In this document: positions 50,422 through 59,066 of the stretch, piece by piece
How the letters are laid out: each line of letters opens with the position of its first letter
Numbering within the stretch: the first letter of the stretch is position 1
Notes under the pieces: model-generated
What the model was told of the DNA's origin: nothing
Database searches by the model: none
The model's input: only the letters and a program-made list of their open reading frames with translations
NCBI GenBank assembly: GCA_947589315.1
Contig: CANPZE010000001.1
Coordinates: forward strand, 56,725-120,724
Source: an uncultured Lachnospiraceae bacterium
GTDB lineage: Bacteria; Bacillota; Clostridia; Lachnospirales; Lachnospiraceae
Length of the DNA stretch: 64,000 nucleotides
Direction: 5' to 3'
Position numbers and translations under genes: made by a program

Positions 50422-51678
50422 ATGAGAGAATATCATATATTAGTGTGTCAATGGGATATCTATCCCTACCGGAAAATCATAAAAGCATTCCAGAGACAGG
50501 GACATCACATCGATGTCCTTGTCTTGCCTGTAAAAAATTCCGCCGTAGATCCCGGATTTACTCAGGTCCTGTACCAGCGTCTGACGGCCTGCCATTATGA
50601 CGCCCTGTTCTCTGTCAATTACTATATCTCCATCGCCCAAGCCTGTGATATGGCTTCCGTCCTGTATCTTTCCTGGACCTGCGATACCCCCCTGCTCCAA
50701 TTGCACCATCCTTCTGTGTACCTGCCCACCAATCGGATTTTCACCTTTGATTACCAGGAATTCCAGACATTACAGGCCCTGAATGTATCCCACAGCTTTT
50801 ATCTCCCTCTGGCCGGAGAGGCGCCGGAGGCAATCGCTCCATTGGAAGAGGAGCTGCCCTCTGTTGCCTTCGTGGGCAGCCTGTATGACAAGAGCCGGTA
50901 TCATGAATTGGAGGGGAAATTGCCGGATTACCTCTGCGGCTATCTGGACGCCGCCCTGGAAGCCCAGTCCCATATCGGCTGCGGCAATCTTCTCTCCTCC
51001 ATGCTGACGGACGCCGTTCTGGAACAGCTGGCGCCCTATCTTCACCTGGAAGACTGGGCGCAGGAAAACGAGGGGCAAGACGGACCACAGGGCCGCTGCA
51101 GGAGAGATCTTCGCCAGGAAATACTCCAAAGGGGGCTATGCTCCCCGGAGGATCTGGAGATATTGACAGGACGGGACACCATGCTAAAACTTCATTTTGC
51201 CACCAGCGTCCTTTCCTACGAGGTCGCCGCTCGGTCCCGCCGAAATACTTTGACGGAGCTGGCGCGCCTCTTTCCGGTAGACTTATACACCCCTGGCCAT
51301 CCGGTTCTGCCCGGTGTAAATGTCCATCCTCCGGTAGATTACCATACGGAAATGGACAGAATCTTTGCCAGCAGCAAAATCAATCTTAATATGACAATTC
51401 CCAATATCGAAAGCGGCATCCCTCTTCGTGTCTGGGATGTCCTGGCTGCCGGAGGATTTCTTCTCACGGATTACCGGGCAGAATACGCCAGTCTCCTGGA
51501 AAACGGCAAGGATCTCGTGATATACGATGGGCTGGAAGATTTGGCGGTGAAAGCCGCCTATTATCTGGAACACCCGGAAGAACGGAAAAAAATCGCCGGA
51601 CACGGACAGCGCACAGTACTGCAAAAGCACAGCTATGGCTGCCGTATCCGGCAGATGCTGGAGGAAGCTTTCTCCTAA
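50422..51678 (+). CDS. CgeB/DUF3880-like glycosyltransferase
   Basis: A 418-residue protein. The N-terminal half (DUF3880-like) opens YHILVCQWDIYPYRKII and includes YDALFSVNYY and VLYLSWTCDTP. The C-terminal half is of the CgeB/Glycos_transf type: SKINLNMTIPNIESGIPLRVWDVLAAGGFLLTDY (in parts) and ENGKDLVIYDGLEDLA, ending with a C-terminal HSYGCRIRQML helix. CgeB in Bacillus is a spore maturation protein. It is only six bases after the large ATPase fusion, so they are probably cotranscribed, though no functional link is obvious. Confidence 0.82.
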   Translation: MREYHILVCQWDIYPYRKIIKAFQRQGHHIDVLVLPVKNSAVDPGFTQVLYQRLTACHYDALFSVNYYISIAQACDMASVLYLSWTCDTPLLQLHHPSVYLPTNRIFTFDYQEFQTLQALNVSHSFYLPLAGEAPEAIAPLEEELPSVAFVGSLYDKSRYHELEGKLPDYLCGYLDAALEAQSHIGCGNLLSSMLTDAVLEQLAPYLHLEDWAQENEGQDGPQGRCRRDLRQEILQRGLCSPEDLEILTGRDTMLKLHFATSVLSYEVAARSRRNTLTELARLFPVDLYTPGHPVLPGVNVHPPVDYHTEMDRIFASSKINLNMTIPNIESGIPLRVWDVLAAGGFLLTDYRAEYASLLENGKDLVIYDGLEDLAVKAAYYLEHPEERKKIAGHGQRTVLQKHSYGCRIRQMLEEAFS

Positions 51679-51698
51679 AAACAGGGAAGCACTCCTGG

Positions 51699-52871
51699 TT
51701 AATCTTTAAAATAATTCTCGTCAAATATTGTCTTTTCCTTTGCACTGCCGGCAGCAGGGGGCTCCGTTGATTTTCTCCCCTGCTTCTCCGGCTGCTCTCC
51801 CAGGGGCGCAGATTGAGGCACAGGGGGAACGGCTGCTTTCACTTCACTGGCGGCAGAAGAACAATTCTCCAGCTGCCGGTTAAAGCTTTCCCCTTCCCCA
51901 ATACGTTCCGGCTCCGCCAATTTGCCGGTCTTGCGGAAATATACTATCAGGATGGCCAGCGAGGCCAGCAATACGCCAGTGACTGCCAGACCGCCCTCCA
52001 GGCCGAAGCTTCCTCCGTTAATGCTGCTCCAGCCCTCTCTCAATTCTGCGCCAAAGACAGAATTCTGCTTAGAGAGGCCGCTCACCTGGATACCAAAAAT
52101 ATTGCCCTGTACAAAATTCCAGGCGGTGTGGACGGCTCCCACGATCCAGATATTTTCACAGGCTACAAAGAGAAGGGCCATAAACATCCCAAATAAAAAC
52201 AGGTTCAAAAAGGCCAGGGAAGATACCCCCGCATTCATTCCATGCAGCGCAGAAAAGAATATGGCGCTGATCACCGCCGACAAAACCACAGAATGCCTTT
52301 TCGTCAGACAGACAAAGAGGAAGCCCCGGCAGAGCACTTCTTCTGCCATTCCCTGAAATAAATAAGCCAAGAAATAAAATATAATATAGAGAGGGATCAC
52401 ATTCCCTGCTAACCCTGTAAAAGAAACACTCCCAGAGAGAATGCAAATTCCCACCGCAATGCAGAACATGCCTCCCCCCAATACCAGACCCAGCAGATAC
52501 TGGCGGAGCATTTTCTTCCTGACAAAGCCCATGGTGCGCAGCTTCCGGCCATCCACCCATCTACAATAGACCAGGAATACGGGAATCAGCAAACCGGAGG
52601 ATAATACTAATAATATAGTATACCATTCCGGTATATTTTCCATCAGCTTCATCATCGTATTGATATCTGGGGTCCCCGTCTGAAGCATCCGCAGGTACTC
52701 CGGACTCTGGAAGAAATAGACCATCATACCCGGGATCTGCAGGATCCCTCCCAATAGGCTTCCGACCAGATAAAGCATCAGTGTGATCAATACGTAGAAA
52801 AAAATCCCATGGGATCTGCTCTGTGCCGCCTCCTGCATAAAAGCAGGCTTTTGGATATCTCTGAATTTCAT
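51699..52871 (-). CDS. CPBP family intramembrane protease (CAAX/Abi-like)
   Basis: A 390-residue polytopic membrane protein with about eight hydrophobic segments. The three CPBP motifs are visible: EEVLCRGFLF (EExxxR), FFSALHGMN (FxxxH) and a third, VHTAWNFVQGN. These form the glutamate/histidine metal-type active site. The C-terminal 75 residues are a proline-rich, disordered cytoplasmic tail ending IFDENYFKD. It converges with the CgeB-like gene (21 bases between) and follows a strong promoter with an unusual repeat array upstream. Roles in this family range from prenyl-protein processing to bacteriocin immunity; the substrate is unknown. Confidence 0.88.
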   Translation of the reverse strand: MKFRDIQKPAFMQEAAQSRSHGIFFYVLITLMLYLVGSLLGGILQIPGMMVYFFQSPEYLRMLQTGTPDINTMMKLMENIPEWYTILLVLSSGLLIPVFLVYCRWVDGRKLRTMGFVRKKMLRQYLLGLVLGGGMFCIAVGICILSGSVSFTGLAGNVIPLYIIFYFLAYLFQGMAEEVLCRGFLFVCLTKRHSVVLSAVISAIFFSALHGMNAGVSSLAFLNLFLFGMFMALLFVACENIWIVGAVHTAWNFVQGNIFGIQVSGLSKQNSVFGAELREGWSSINGGSFGLEGGLAVTGVLLASLAILIVYFRKTGKLAEPERIGEGESFNRQLENCSSAASEVKAAVPPVPQSAPLGEQPEKQGRKSTEPPAAGSAKEKTIFDENYFKD

Positions 52872-52981
52872 GTCTGTACTAAACTTCCTTCCTTTACCAA
52901 TCCTTGATCCTCATTCGAGTCTCTGCCATAGAGGGCCCTCCCTGTCCCAGGTTCTGTTCCCGCCGGCAGGCTTTGTGTTCC

Positions 52982-53010
52982 ATTATAGTCTTATCCCCGG
53001 GGAAAAGCAA
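52982..53010 (-). promoter_or_regulatory. Sigma-A promoter of CPBP protease gene
   Basis: TTGCTT (53005-53010) and TATAAT (52982-52987) on the minus strand, spacer 17. The 22-bp repeat array begins five bases upstream of the -35. The leader is about 105 bases and contains CCTGCCGGCGGG. Confidence 0.75.
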
Positions 53011-53014
53011 ACAA

Positions 53015-53081
53015 AACTGTTAATATGCTTTTTATTAACTGTTAATATGCCTTTCATTAACTGTTAATGTGCTTTTTTATT
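53015..53081. repeat. Three 22-bp direct repeats, each with a TTAACTGTTAA-like core
   Basis: Consecutive units at 53015-53036, 53037-53058 and 53059-53081 follow AACTGTTAATRTGCYTTT.ATT. At the two unit junctions they form perfect 15-base palindromes: TATTAACTGTTAATA (53033-53047) and CATTAACTGTTAATG (53055-53069), centres exactly 22 bases apart. A third, imperfect dyad is centred at 53018. The array covers the stop codon of the ClC gene and the -40 to -110 zone of the CPBP promoter. Confidence 0.9.
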
Positions 53082-54323
53082 GATGTATTTCGCCTTATAC
53101 TTAGAATAAATTATACTCTGATCTTCATACAGGCCGTAATATCCTGACATCAGATAACTGATGGAGATTGCAATGAGAAAGTAAGGAACCCCTGCAAATC
53201 CAAACAGTTCAAAGGCAATGAGCATCGAGGTCACCGGGCAGTTCGTCACTCCGCAAAATAAAGCGATCATGCCGGCAGCCGCACAGAGGGACGGAGACAG
53301 TCCCATAATTTTGCCCAGCAGGCAGCCCAGGGTCGCTCCTACGACAAAGGAAGGCACGATCTCCCCTCCCTTGAAGCCGGATTCCAGGGTCAAAGCAGTA
53401 AAGACCATCTTCGCCAGAAAGGCATACCAGACCGCTTTTCCCGCAATGGCCCGCTGGATGATCGGAATTCCTGCCCCCAGGTAATCTTCTGTCCCCACAA
53501 GCCAGGTCAGCAATACCACAGCAAGCCCCGCCAGGAAAATCCTCTGATAAGGATTGGGCAGATGCTCCCGGAACCAGTCTCCCAGCCCATGTAAGAGCAT
53601 ACAGAATAAAACGCTGACCACAGCGCAGACCAATGCCAGAATTATCATTTTTATCCCATTGGGCACAGTCAGCAGGGGGATCTCCATAATATGAAAGTTC
53701 TCCGGACGGATCCCCAGATTACTGGCAAAATTAGAAGCAATCAGAGAGGCAAAGACACAAGGCACTAATGCCGCATAATACATGACCCCCACGCTAACCA
53801 CTTCCATAGAAAAGATAGCCGCCGCCACGGGTGTTCCAAAGAGGGCCGAAAAGGCGGCGCTCATGCCACACATGATCATCACATGCTGATCTTCTTCGTC
53901 CAGCCGGAACCATCGCCCCAACTGATTTCCGATACTTCCTCCCAATTGCAGAGCGGCCCCCTCCCGCCCGGCAGAGCCTCCAAAAAGATGGGTGATCACT
54001 GTAGAAATCATAATCAAGGGCGCGATCCTTAAAGGAATCTGGGATTTTGCATGGATTGTGGAGAGTACCAGATTGGTCCCTTTATCATTGGTATATTGGA
54101 AAAGCTTATATAATACTACAATAAGAAGTCCCGCCAGGGGCAAAAAATATACGATCTGCGGATGCTGTTCCCGAAATGCAGTAACCTGTAAAATGCAATA
54201 GGCAAACAGGGTGCTGAAACTTCCTATCACCAAGCCTGCCACTACGGAAAGAAGCAGCCATTTCATAAGGCGCAGGAGCCCCCTTGTGGATTTCCTAAGA
54301 TACATAAGGATCTGGTTCTTCAT
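53064..54323 (-). CDS. ClC family anion channel/antiporter
   Basis: A 419-residue membrane protein with about ten or more hydrophobic helices. The gating-glutamate motif is THLFGGSAGREGAALQLGGS (near 115), with FGTPVAAAIFSMEV, ESGFKGGEIVPSFVVGATLG and FCGVTNCPVTSMLIAFELFG. It lacks the C-terminal CBS domains. The wording GGSAGREG rather than GSGIP/GREGP resembles, to my memory, the fluoride-exporting CLC-F group, but anion specificity cannot be fixed by eye. It has its own promoter overlapping the end of the pyruvyltransferase-like gene. Confidence 0.88.
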   Translation of the reverse strand: MKNQILMYLRKSTRGLLRLMKWLLLSVVAGLVIGSFSTLFAYCILQVTAFREQHPQIVYFLPLAGLLIVVLYKLFQYTNDKGTNLVLSTIHAKSQIPLRIAPLIMISTVITHLFGGSAGREGAALQLGGSIGNQLGRWFRLDEEDQHVMIMCGMSAAFSALFGTPVAAAIFSMEVVSVGVMYYAALVPCVFASLIASNFASNLGIRPENFHIMEIPLLTVPNGIKMIILALVCAVVSVLFCMLLHGLGDWFREHLPNPYQRIFLAGLAVVLLTWLVGTEDYLGAGIPIIQRAIAGKAVWYAFLAKMVFTALTLESGFKGGEIVPSFVVGATLGCLLGKIMGLSPSLCAAAGMIALFCGVTNCPVTSMLIAFELFGFAGVPYFLIAISISYLMSGYYGLYEDQSIIYSKYKAKYINKKAH

Positions 54324-54382
54324 TCATCAATTCCTTCTTTCGTTATCGTGGGCAAATAAAAAATTTCCTTTATCACTATTAT

Positions 54383-54410
54383 AGTATACACCCAAAGCTC
54401 AAGGTTGCAA
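54383..54410 (-). promoter_or_regulatory. Promoter of ClC gene
   Basis: TTGCAA (54405-54410) and TATACT (54383-54388) on the minus strand, spacer 16. The -35 lies inside the last codons of the upstream gene. Confidence 0.6.
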
Positions 54411-55772
54411 ATTCCCCCCGGCATGGCCGTCCCCCTCTATTGGAGAGCTTTCTTCCCCCTGGTATCGGTACAGGAACGCCTGATATGCCGTTCCGGAATG
54501 ACGTTTCTCCTCCTCCCGGTAGATTCCCCGGAGCCGTTTCAGTTGTTCCTGGGGGGACAGATTGGAAAAGGCTCTGACCGGCGGGGCAAACCTTATTTTC
54601 TTTAGCAGCTGGTCGAAGGGAGCCGTTCCGGGGCAGTTGCCCTTCTCGTCAAAAATTGTGGAAAGATTATTGGTCTGCAGGAAATCCAGATAATGCATAA
54701 ACCGTTTTCTATGACCTTTCCGGATCCGGGAAAAGTCCGCTTTATCGTACAGGTCAAAAATACTGGTATCTTTTTTTAATTCCTGAATCGTAAGATAGGG
54801 GATCTCATGGTAATCCGCCAATTCTATGATCCGTTTATCGGAAGCGATGATATAACAGGGAGTGCCCGCCAGTATAGCGGCAATGTTCCCATGGATCCGG
54901 CTGCCAACGGAAAAATCCTTGTCTTTAAGATATTTCAGCCAGGAGGGCAGATTGACAAAGCTGATGCCAACGCCGGACTGGTAAGCAGGATGAGTAAAAT
55001 CCACCGGAAAATGCTTTGGAATCCTTTTGGCAAATCCGGCAGGATATTTTTTCCCCATATACATCTGCCGAAGCTCCTCCACTACCTGAGGTACATACTG
55101 ATGATCCGGCAGTTCCCTGCTGCATCGGTACATAAAATCATGAAATTTCTGAGGAAGGCTGATCTTAGAGTTCATACTGACCCGGGAATACGGCGTCAGG
55201 TCCTCTATCCGCAGTTCCGGAAGCTTCTTCCCATATAGATACATAGAAGGACAGCCTATCACCGTAAAATCCCGTTCTGCCCGGAAGCCCAGCTTTGTCA
55301 GATACTGTGCTGTGTATTCTCCGCGGACTCCTACCATACTGGATTTTTGTAAGATTGCTTTCATAAAATCGGCAACGGCAGTATCCAGCTTCGTTGACGA
55401 CAGCCTGCCCTCCAGCGGTTCCTGCATCCCTACCCCCACCACCACGCAGGGGCATCGCACCTGTTTCACCAGGCTGGTAACGGCGTTTAACTGGTCAATA
55501 AAGCTTCGCCGGAATGCATTGGCAAAAGGGAAGACAAGACAATCATATTCCTCGTTGATCTGTCTGATGTCCTCCTGAGAATACGGCCTGGCCGTGTTCA
55601 TAGTATCAATCACGGTATCCTGGCATAACAATGCCTTACAGACGCCGGACTGAAACAATAGATTTCCAATATTGTTACCGATCAGATTGTGTATGATCGC
55701 CTCATTGGGAAGATAATTCTGGAGAGGTGACATCCCTGCACGGACTAATATCCTTTTCATTTTTGTATTCAT
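54399..55772 (-). CDS. Polysaccharide pyruvyl transferase family protein
   Basis: A 457-residue protein. The fold marks of the pyruvyl transferase family are visible: GNNIGNLLFQSGV near the start, CVVVGVGMQEP, VGVRGEYTAQYLTKLG, FTVIGCPSMYL and the typical HPAYQ..., FSVGSRIHGNIAAILAGTPCYII. Such enzymes add pyruvate ketals to cell-surface sugars; the acceptor is unknown, and no polysaccharide cluster is present. AAGGAG lies nine bases before the ATG. It follows the rhodanese-TtcA gene by 68 bases and ends in disordered acidic residues. Confidence 0.82.
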   Translation of the reverse strand: MNTKMKRILVRAGMSPLQNYLPNEAIIHNLIGNNIGNLLFQSGVCKALLCQDTVIDTMNTARPYSQEDIRQINEEYDCLVFPFANAFRRSFIDQLNAVTSLVKQVRCPCVVVGVGMQEPLEGRLSSTKLDTAVADFMKAILQKSSMVGVRGEYTAQYLTKLGFRAERDFTVIGCPSMYLYGKKLPELRIEDLTPYSRVSMNSKISLPQKFHDFMYRCSRELPDHQYVPQVVEELRQMYMGKKYPAGFAKRIPKHFPVDFTHPAYQSGVGISFVNLPSWLKYLKDKDFSVGSRIHGNIAAILAGTPCYIIASDKRIIELADYHEIPYLTIQELKKDTSIFDLYDKADFSRIRKGHRKRFMHYLDFLQTNNLSTIFDEKGNCPGTAPFDQLLKKIRFAPPVRAFSNLSPQEQLKRLRGIYREEEKRHSGTAYQAFLYRYQGEESSPIEGDGHAGGNLQP

Positions 55773-55840
55773 GCTGTGAGTCTCCTTTGCGAAGGGCTAA
55801 TGTAGCAAGGTATCATTATCCTCCCCAAAATGATCCTTAT

Positions 55841-56968
55841 TCATTCGTCATAATGGTCCAGAAAATGATGCTTCTTTCCCTTCTGCTTATAAGCGATTAC
55901 TGTATCCAGATTTACATTCTCCACGCTTTTAAAAATATTGGCTTCTACATAGGGGTTTTTCTTCTTCAGTTCCCGGATCAATTCCTTGACTTCCAGCCGC
56001 TTGGAACGGCTTTCTTCGTTGTCACAGGTAGTGCAGGTATCGGTAAACTTGCAGGCGCACTGGATAAAATGCAGCCCGTTATGATCACGCCATGCTTTAA
56101 TATCCTCCTCCCTCACCAGGTACAGGGGGCGGATCAGTTCCATGCCTTCAAAATTCAAGCTGTGGAGCTTGGGCATCATAGTCTGCACCTGAGAGCCGTA
56201 CAGCATCCCCATCAGGATCGTCTCAATCACATCATCAAAGTGATGGCCCAGGGCGATTTTATTGCAGCCCAGCTCCTGGGCATAATGATATAAATGTCCC
56301 CGCCGCATTCTGGCGCAGAGATAGCAGGGAGATTTCTCTATATGGTATACAGAATCAAAGATATCTGATTCAAAAATGGTGACAGGGACATGCAACCTTC
56401 TGGCATTATCCTCTATCACTTGGCGGTTTACCGGGCTGTATCCCGGATCCATCACCAGATACCGTACTTCAAATTCAAATTTATTGTGGCGTTTCAGTTC
56501 CTGAAAAAGCTTTGCCATCAGCATAGAATCCTTGCCCCCGGAGATGCACACCGCAATGCGGTCCCCCTCCTTGACCAGCTCATACCGGTTAATCGCTTTC
56601 ACAAATTTGCACCAAATTGCTTTGCGGAACTTCTTGCGCAGGCTCTGTTCCACATCTTTGGCAAAGTCCTGCTCCGGCTCTTCCTGCGCCTGGCTCAGCA
56701 GCCAGGCCTGATATCCCCCGGACAGACTGACGGCGTCATAGCCCTGCGCCGCCAGCTCCTCTGCGACCTCCAGGCTGAATTGCCCCCGGCTGCAGCAGAT
56801 AACAAGTTTACGGCTGAGATCCACTGCCGGATGGCTTTCAATAGCATCCCGGGACAGATGGACTGCGCCAGGAATGGCCCCATAAGAGGCCTCTAGCTCA
56901 TTTCGGATATCAAGGAGCTGATAGCTTCCTTCTTTTAATTTTTTTAACTCTTCTACTGTAATCTCCAT
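55841..56968 (-). CDS. Rhodanese domain fused to TtcA-like PP-loop sulfurtransferase
   Basis: A 375-residue fusion. Residues 1 to about 95 are a rhodanese domain with the persulfide cysteine in ICCSRGQFS (Cys59). The rest is TtcA-like: PP-loop SGGKDS (143-148), CYLCARMRRGHLY, LGHHFDDVIETILMGMLYGSQ, and a C-terminal CACKFTDTC with TTC. TtcA enzymes carry a 4Fe-4S cluster and thiolate tRNA C32. Here sulfur could pass from the rhodanese Cys to the PP-loop domain. An in-frame TTG at 56995 is possible, but the ATG at 56968 is preferred. It follows larE closely (67 bases), also a PP-loop sulfur transferase, so a role in the lar pathway or tRNA thiolation are both open. Confidence 0.85.
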   Translation of the reverse strand: MEITVEELKKLKEGSYQLLDIRNELEASYGAIPGAVHLSRDAIESHPAVDLSRKLVICCSRGQFSLEVAEELAAQGYDAVSLSGGYQAWLLSQAQEEPEQDFAKDVEQSLRKKFRKAIWCKFVKAINRYELVKEGDRIAVCISGGKDSMLMAKLFQELKRHNKFEFEVRYLVMDPGYSPVNRQVIEDNARRLHVPVTIFESDIFDSVYHIEKSPCYLCARMRRGHLYHYAQELGCNKIALGHHFDDVIETILMGMLYGSQVQTMMPKLHSLNFEGMELIRPLYLVREEDIKAWRDHNGLHFIQCACKFTDTCTTCDNEESRSKRLEVKELIRELKKKNPYVEANIFKSVENVNLDTVIAYKQKGKKHHFLDHYDE

Positions 56969-57035
56969 TTTCGATTCCACTTCTCCCCGGTTCAAAACGG
57001 TCTTAACATAAATTCTCTACCCTTGGAAGCTCTGA

Positions 57036-57842
57036 TCACAAGGTCTTGTTCATGCTTCCCATTTGATAGCCTCCCAGATCAAGGGTGACATAAAGAAAGC
57101 CCAGTTCCCGAAAATATTGATCTAACCGGCCTGCAACATCCTTTTCCAGAATCTTTCCAAATTCTGAGGGAAGGATTTCAATCCTGGCCAGTTTTCCATG
57201 AATGCGCACACGCACCTGATGGAAGCCAAGGTCAAGAAGCCTTTGCTCTGCTTTATCTACCATAGAAAGCTTTTCTTCGGTAATCTCCTCCCCATAAACG
57301 AACCGAGAGGACAGGCAGGCAAAGGATTGTTTATCCCAGGTTGCAAGTCCCAATTCTCTGGACAGCCGGCGGATCTCCTCCTTATTCATGCCCGCCTCCC
57401 GCAGCGGGCTTTTCACCCCCAGTTCTGCAACAGCCTGCAGCCCGGGACGGTAATCTCCATTGTCATCCAGATTAGAGCCTTCGACAACATAAGAAATATC
57501 CTCCTTCCGGGCAATTTCCCATATTTTTGTAAACAGCTCCCGCTTGCAGAGGTAACACCGATTGTTGGGATTGTGACGGAATCCCTCGATGGATAATTCC
57601 TCAGACTCTACAATGATATGCCTGATTTTCTCTGCCTGGCAAAAGGCCCTGGCCTCCTCTAATTCCCTCTGGGGAAAGGAGCAGGACTGCGCTGTGACGG
57701 CAATTGCCCGGTCTCCCAGCACATCATGCGCCATCTTTAGCAGGAACGTGGAATCCACACCGGAAGAAAAGGCAACGACCACACTGCCCAGTCCCTGTAA
57801 ATACTCTTTCAATGTCTGTTCCTTCTGCTGTAATGTATCCAT
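57036..57842 (-). CDS. larE: Nickel-pincer cofactor sulfur transferase LarE
   Basis: A 268-residue PP-loop enzyme. AMP-binding motif AFSSGVDSTFLLK (near 24), GSNLDDNGDYRPGL, and SPLREAGMNKEEIR. In LarE of Lactobacillus one cysteine donates its own sulfur; the matching segment here is SFACLSSRFVYG, which keeps the Cys. Other cysteines include CYLCKREL. It thiolates the pyridinium dicarboxylate made by LarB; LarC then inserts nickel. It lies 25 bases after larC and has GGGCGAGG before the ATG. LarE versus another PP-loop family is settled by the LarB-LarC neighbours. Confidence 0.93.
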   Translation of the reverse strand: MDTLQQKEQTLKEYLQGLGSVVVAFSSGVDSTFLLKMAHDVLGDRAIAVTAQSCSFPQRELEEARAFCQAEKIRHIIVESEELSIEGFRHNPNNRCYLCKRELFTKIWEIARKEDISYVVEGSNLDDNGDYRPGLQAVAELGVKSPLREAGMNKEEIRRLSRELGLATWDKQSFACLSSRFVYGEEITEEKLSMVDKAEQRLLDLGFHQVRVRIHGKLARIEILPSEFGKILEKDVAGRLDQYFRELGFLYVTLDLGGYQMGSMNKTL

Positions 57843-57867
57843 ATATGCCTCGCCCTTCCATTATTTT

Positions 57868-59058
57868 TTATTCTGTCTCAATCCGCCGCCTGGCTTCTCC
57901 CACGCTGATCCCCTGTTCTCTCGCAATGCGGGCCAGATCTTCATATTCGTATTTCTCATGGGATACCCCGTACCCAGAAGATTGCTTACATCGTACCTCC
58001 CCATAGGGAGTCTGTATTGTTTCTATCCTGCGGTCTAAAACATAGCGGCGCATTATGTTTTCCCGAACGCCAATCGTAGTAGTATAGCAGAACAGCCTCC
58101 TCAACATTTCTTCCCGCTGCCGCTCCTCGCATATTACCCGGATCAGTGTGCCCGGCCGGGACTTCTTCATGCCAATGGGAACGGTATATACCTCCCGGGC
58201 GCCGCCGGAGAACAGCTGCTCCCCGGCAAAGGCAATCTCTTCTGCCGTCATATCGTCTACATTGCAGGATAACTCCAAAATACGATCCGTGCCGCCGTCC
58301 GTCTCTCCCAGCATGGCCCGGACACAATTGGCGGCCGGAAAATCCTTTTTCCCCATGCCATAGCCTATCTTCTGCACCCGCATCTGTGGCATGTCGCCAA
58401 AGCGCAATGCAAAATGGCGGAGCAGTGCAGCGCCTGTAGGGGTACACAATTCACCGGAAATGCTGCCTCCATAAATGGGAATATCCTTTAAGATATATGC
58501 GGTAGCCGGAGCGGGTACCGGAAGAATCCCATGAGCGCACTGTACCTGCCCGCTTCCCACATGAACAGGCGATACCACCACCTCATCCGGCGCCAGCTTA
58601 TCCATCAATATGCAAAATGCCGTCACATCGGCAATCGCATCCATTGTTCCCACCTCATGAAAATGAATCTCTGATATAGGAACGCCATGGGCATGGCTCT
58701 CCGCCTCTGCGATCAGTGTATAAACCGCCAGTATATCTTCTTTTACTTTGTCCGGCAATGACAACCCCGATACAATATGGGAGATCTCATGCATAGTTCT
58801 GTGCACATGGTGGTGATGCCCCTCCTCGTGGCTATGGCCATGGTGGTGGCCTTCCTCCATACCGTTTACCTTAACCGTGAGATGCGTACCGGTGATCCCG
58901 CATTTTACAGATTTCTCCTCCCCAAATTCCACTCCGGGAATATTCAATGCATTAAACGCAGCAATCCACTCCTGAGAGGCAGGAAGCAATTCCAACAAGG
59001 CCGCTGTCAGCATATCCCCCGCTGCCCCCATTCCACAATCAAAATACAATACCTTCAT
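57868..59058 (-). CDS. larC: Nickel insertion protein LarC, single uninterrupted frame
   Basis: A 396-residue protein. It opens YFDCGMGAAGDMLTAALLELL, contains the histidine-rich nickel-type stretch GHHHGHSHEEGHHHHVH (about 70-86), HFHEVGTMDAIADV, GELCTPTGAALL and a C-terminal MKKSRPGTLIRVIC. LarC inserts Ni into the thiolated pincer ligand, using CTP in the Lactobacillus enzyme. In Lactobacillus plantarum larC is made by a programmed frameshift between two frames; here one frame covers both halves. Eight bases separate it from larB. AAGAAAAA with GGAG upstream precedes the ATG. Confidence 0.94.
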   Translation of the reverse strand: MKVLYFDCGMGAAGDMLTAALLELLPASQEWIAAFNALNIPGVEFGEEKSVKCGITGTHLTVKVNGMEEGHHHGHSHEEGHHHHVHRTMHEISHIVSGLSLPDKVKEDILAVYTLIAEAESHAHGVPISEIHFHEVGTMDAIADVTAFCILMDKLAPDEVVVSPVHVGSGQVQCAHGILPVPAPATAYILKDIPIYGGSISGELCTPTGAALLRHFALRFGDMPQMRVQKIGYGMGKKDFPAANCVRAMLGETDGGTDRILELSCNVDDMTAEEIAFAGEQLFSGGAREVYTVPIGMKKSRPGTLIRVICEERQREEMLRRLFCYTTTIGVRENIMRRYVLDRRIETIQTPYGEVRCKQSSGYGVSHEKYEYEDLARIAREQGISVGEARRRIETE

Positions 59059-59066
59059 ATTTTTTC

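Noticed and set aside
53015..53081. CRISPR or phage attachment site
   Set aside because: Units are contiguous without spacers, and there is no integrase, tRNA or cas gene beside them.
57868..59058. Programmed frameshift in larC
   Set aside because: One continuous frame covers both LarC halves here, so the Lactobacillus-type frameshift is not needed.
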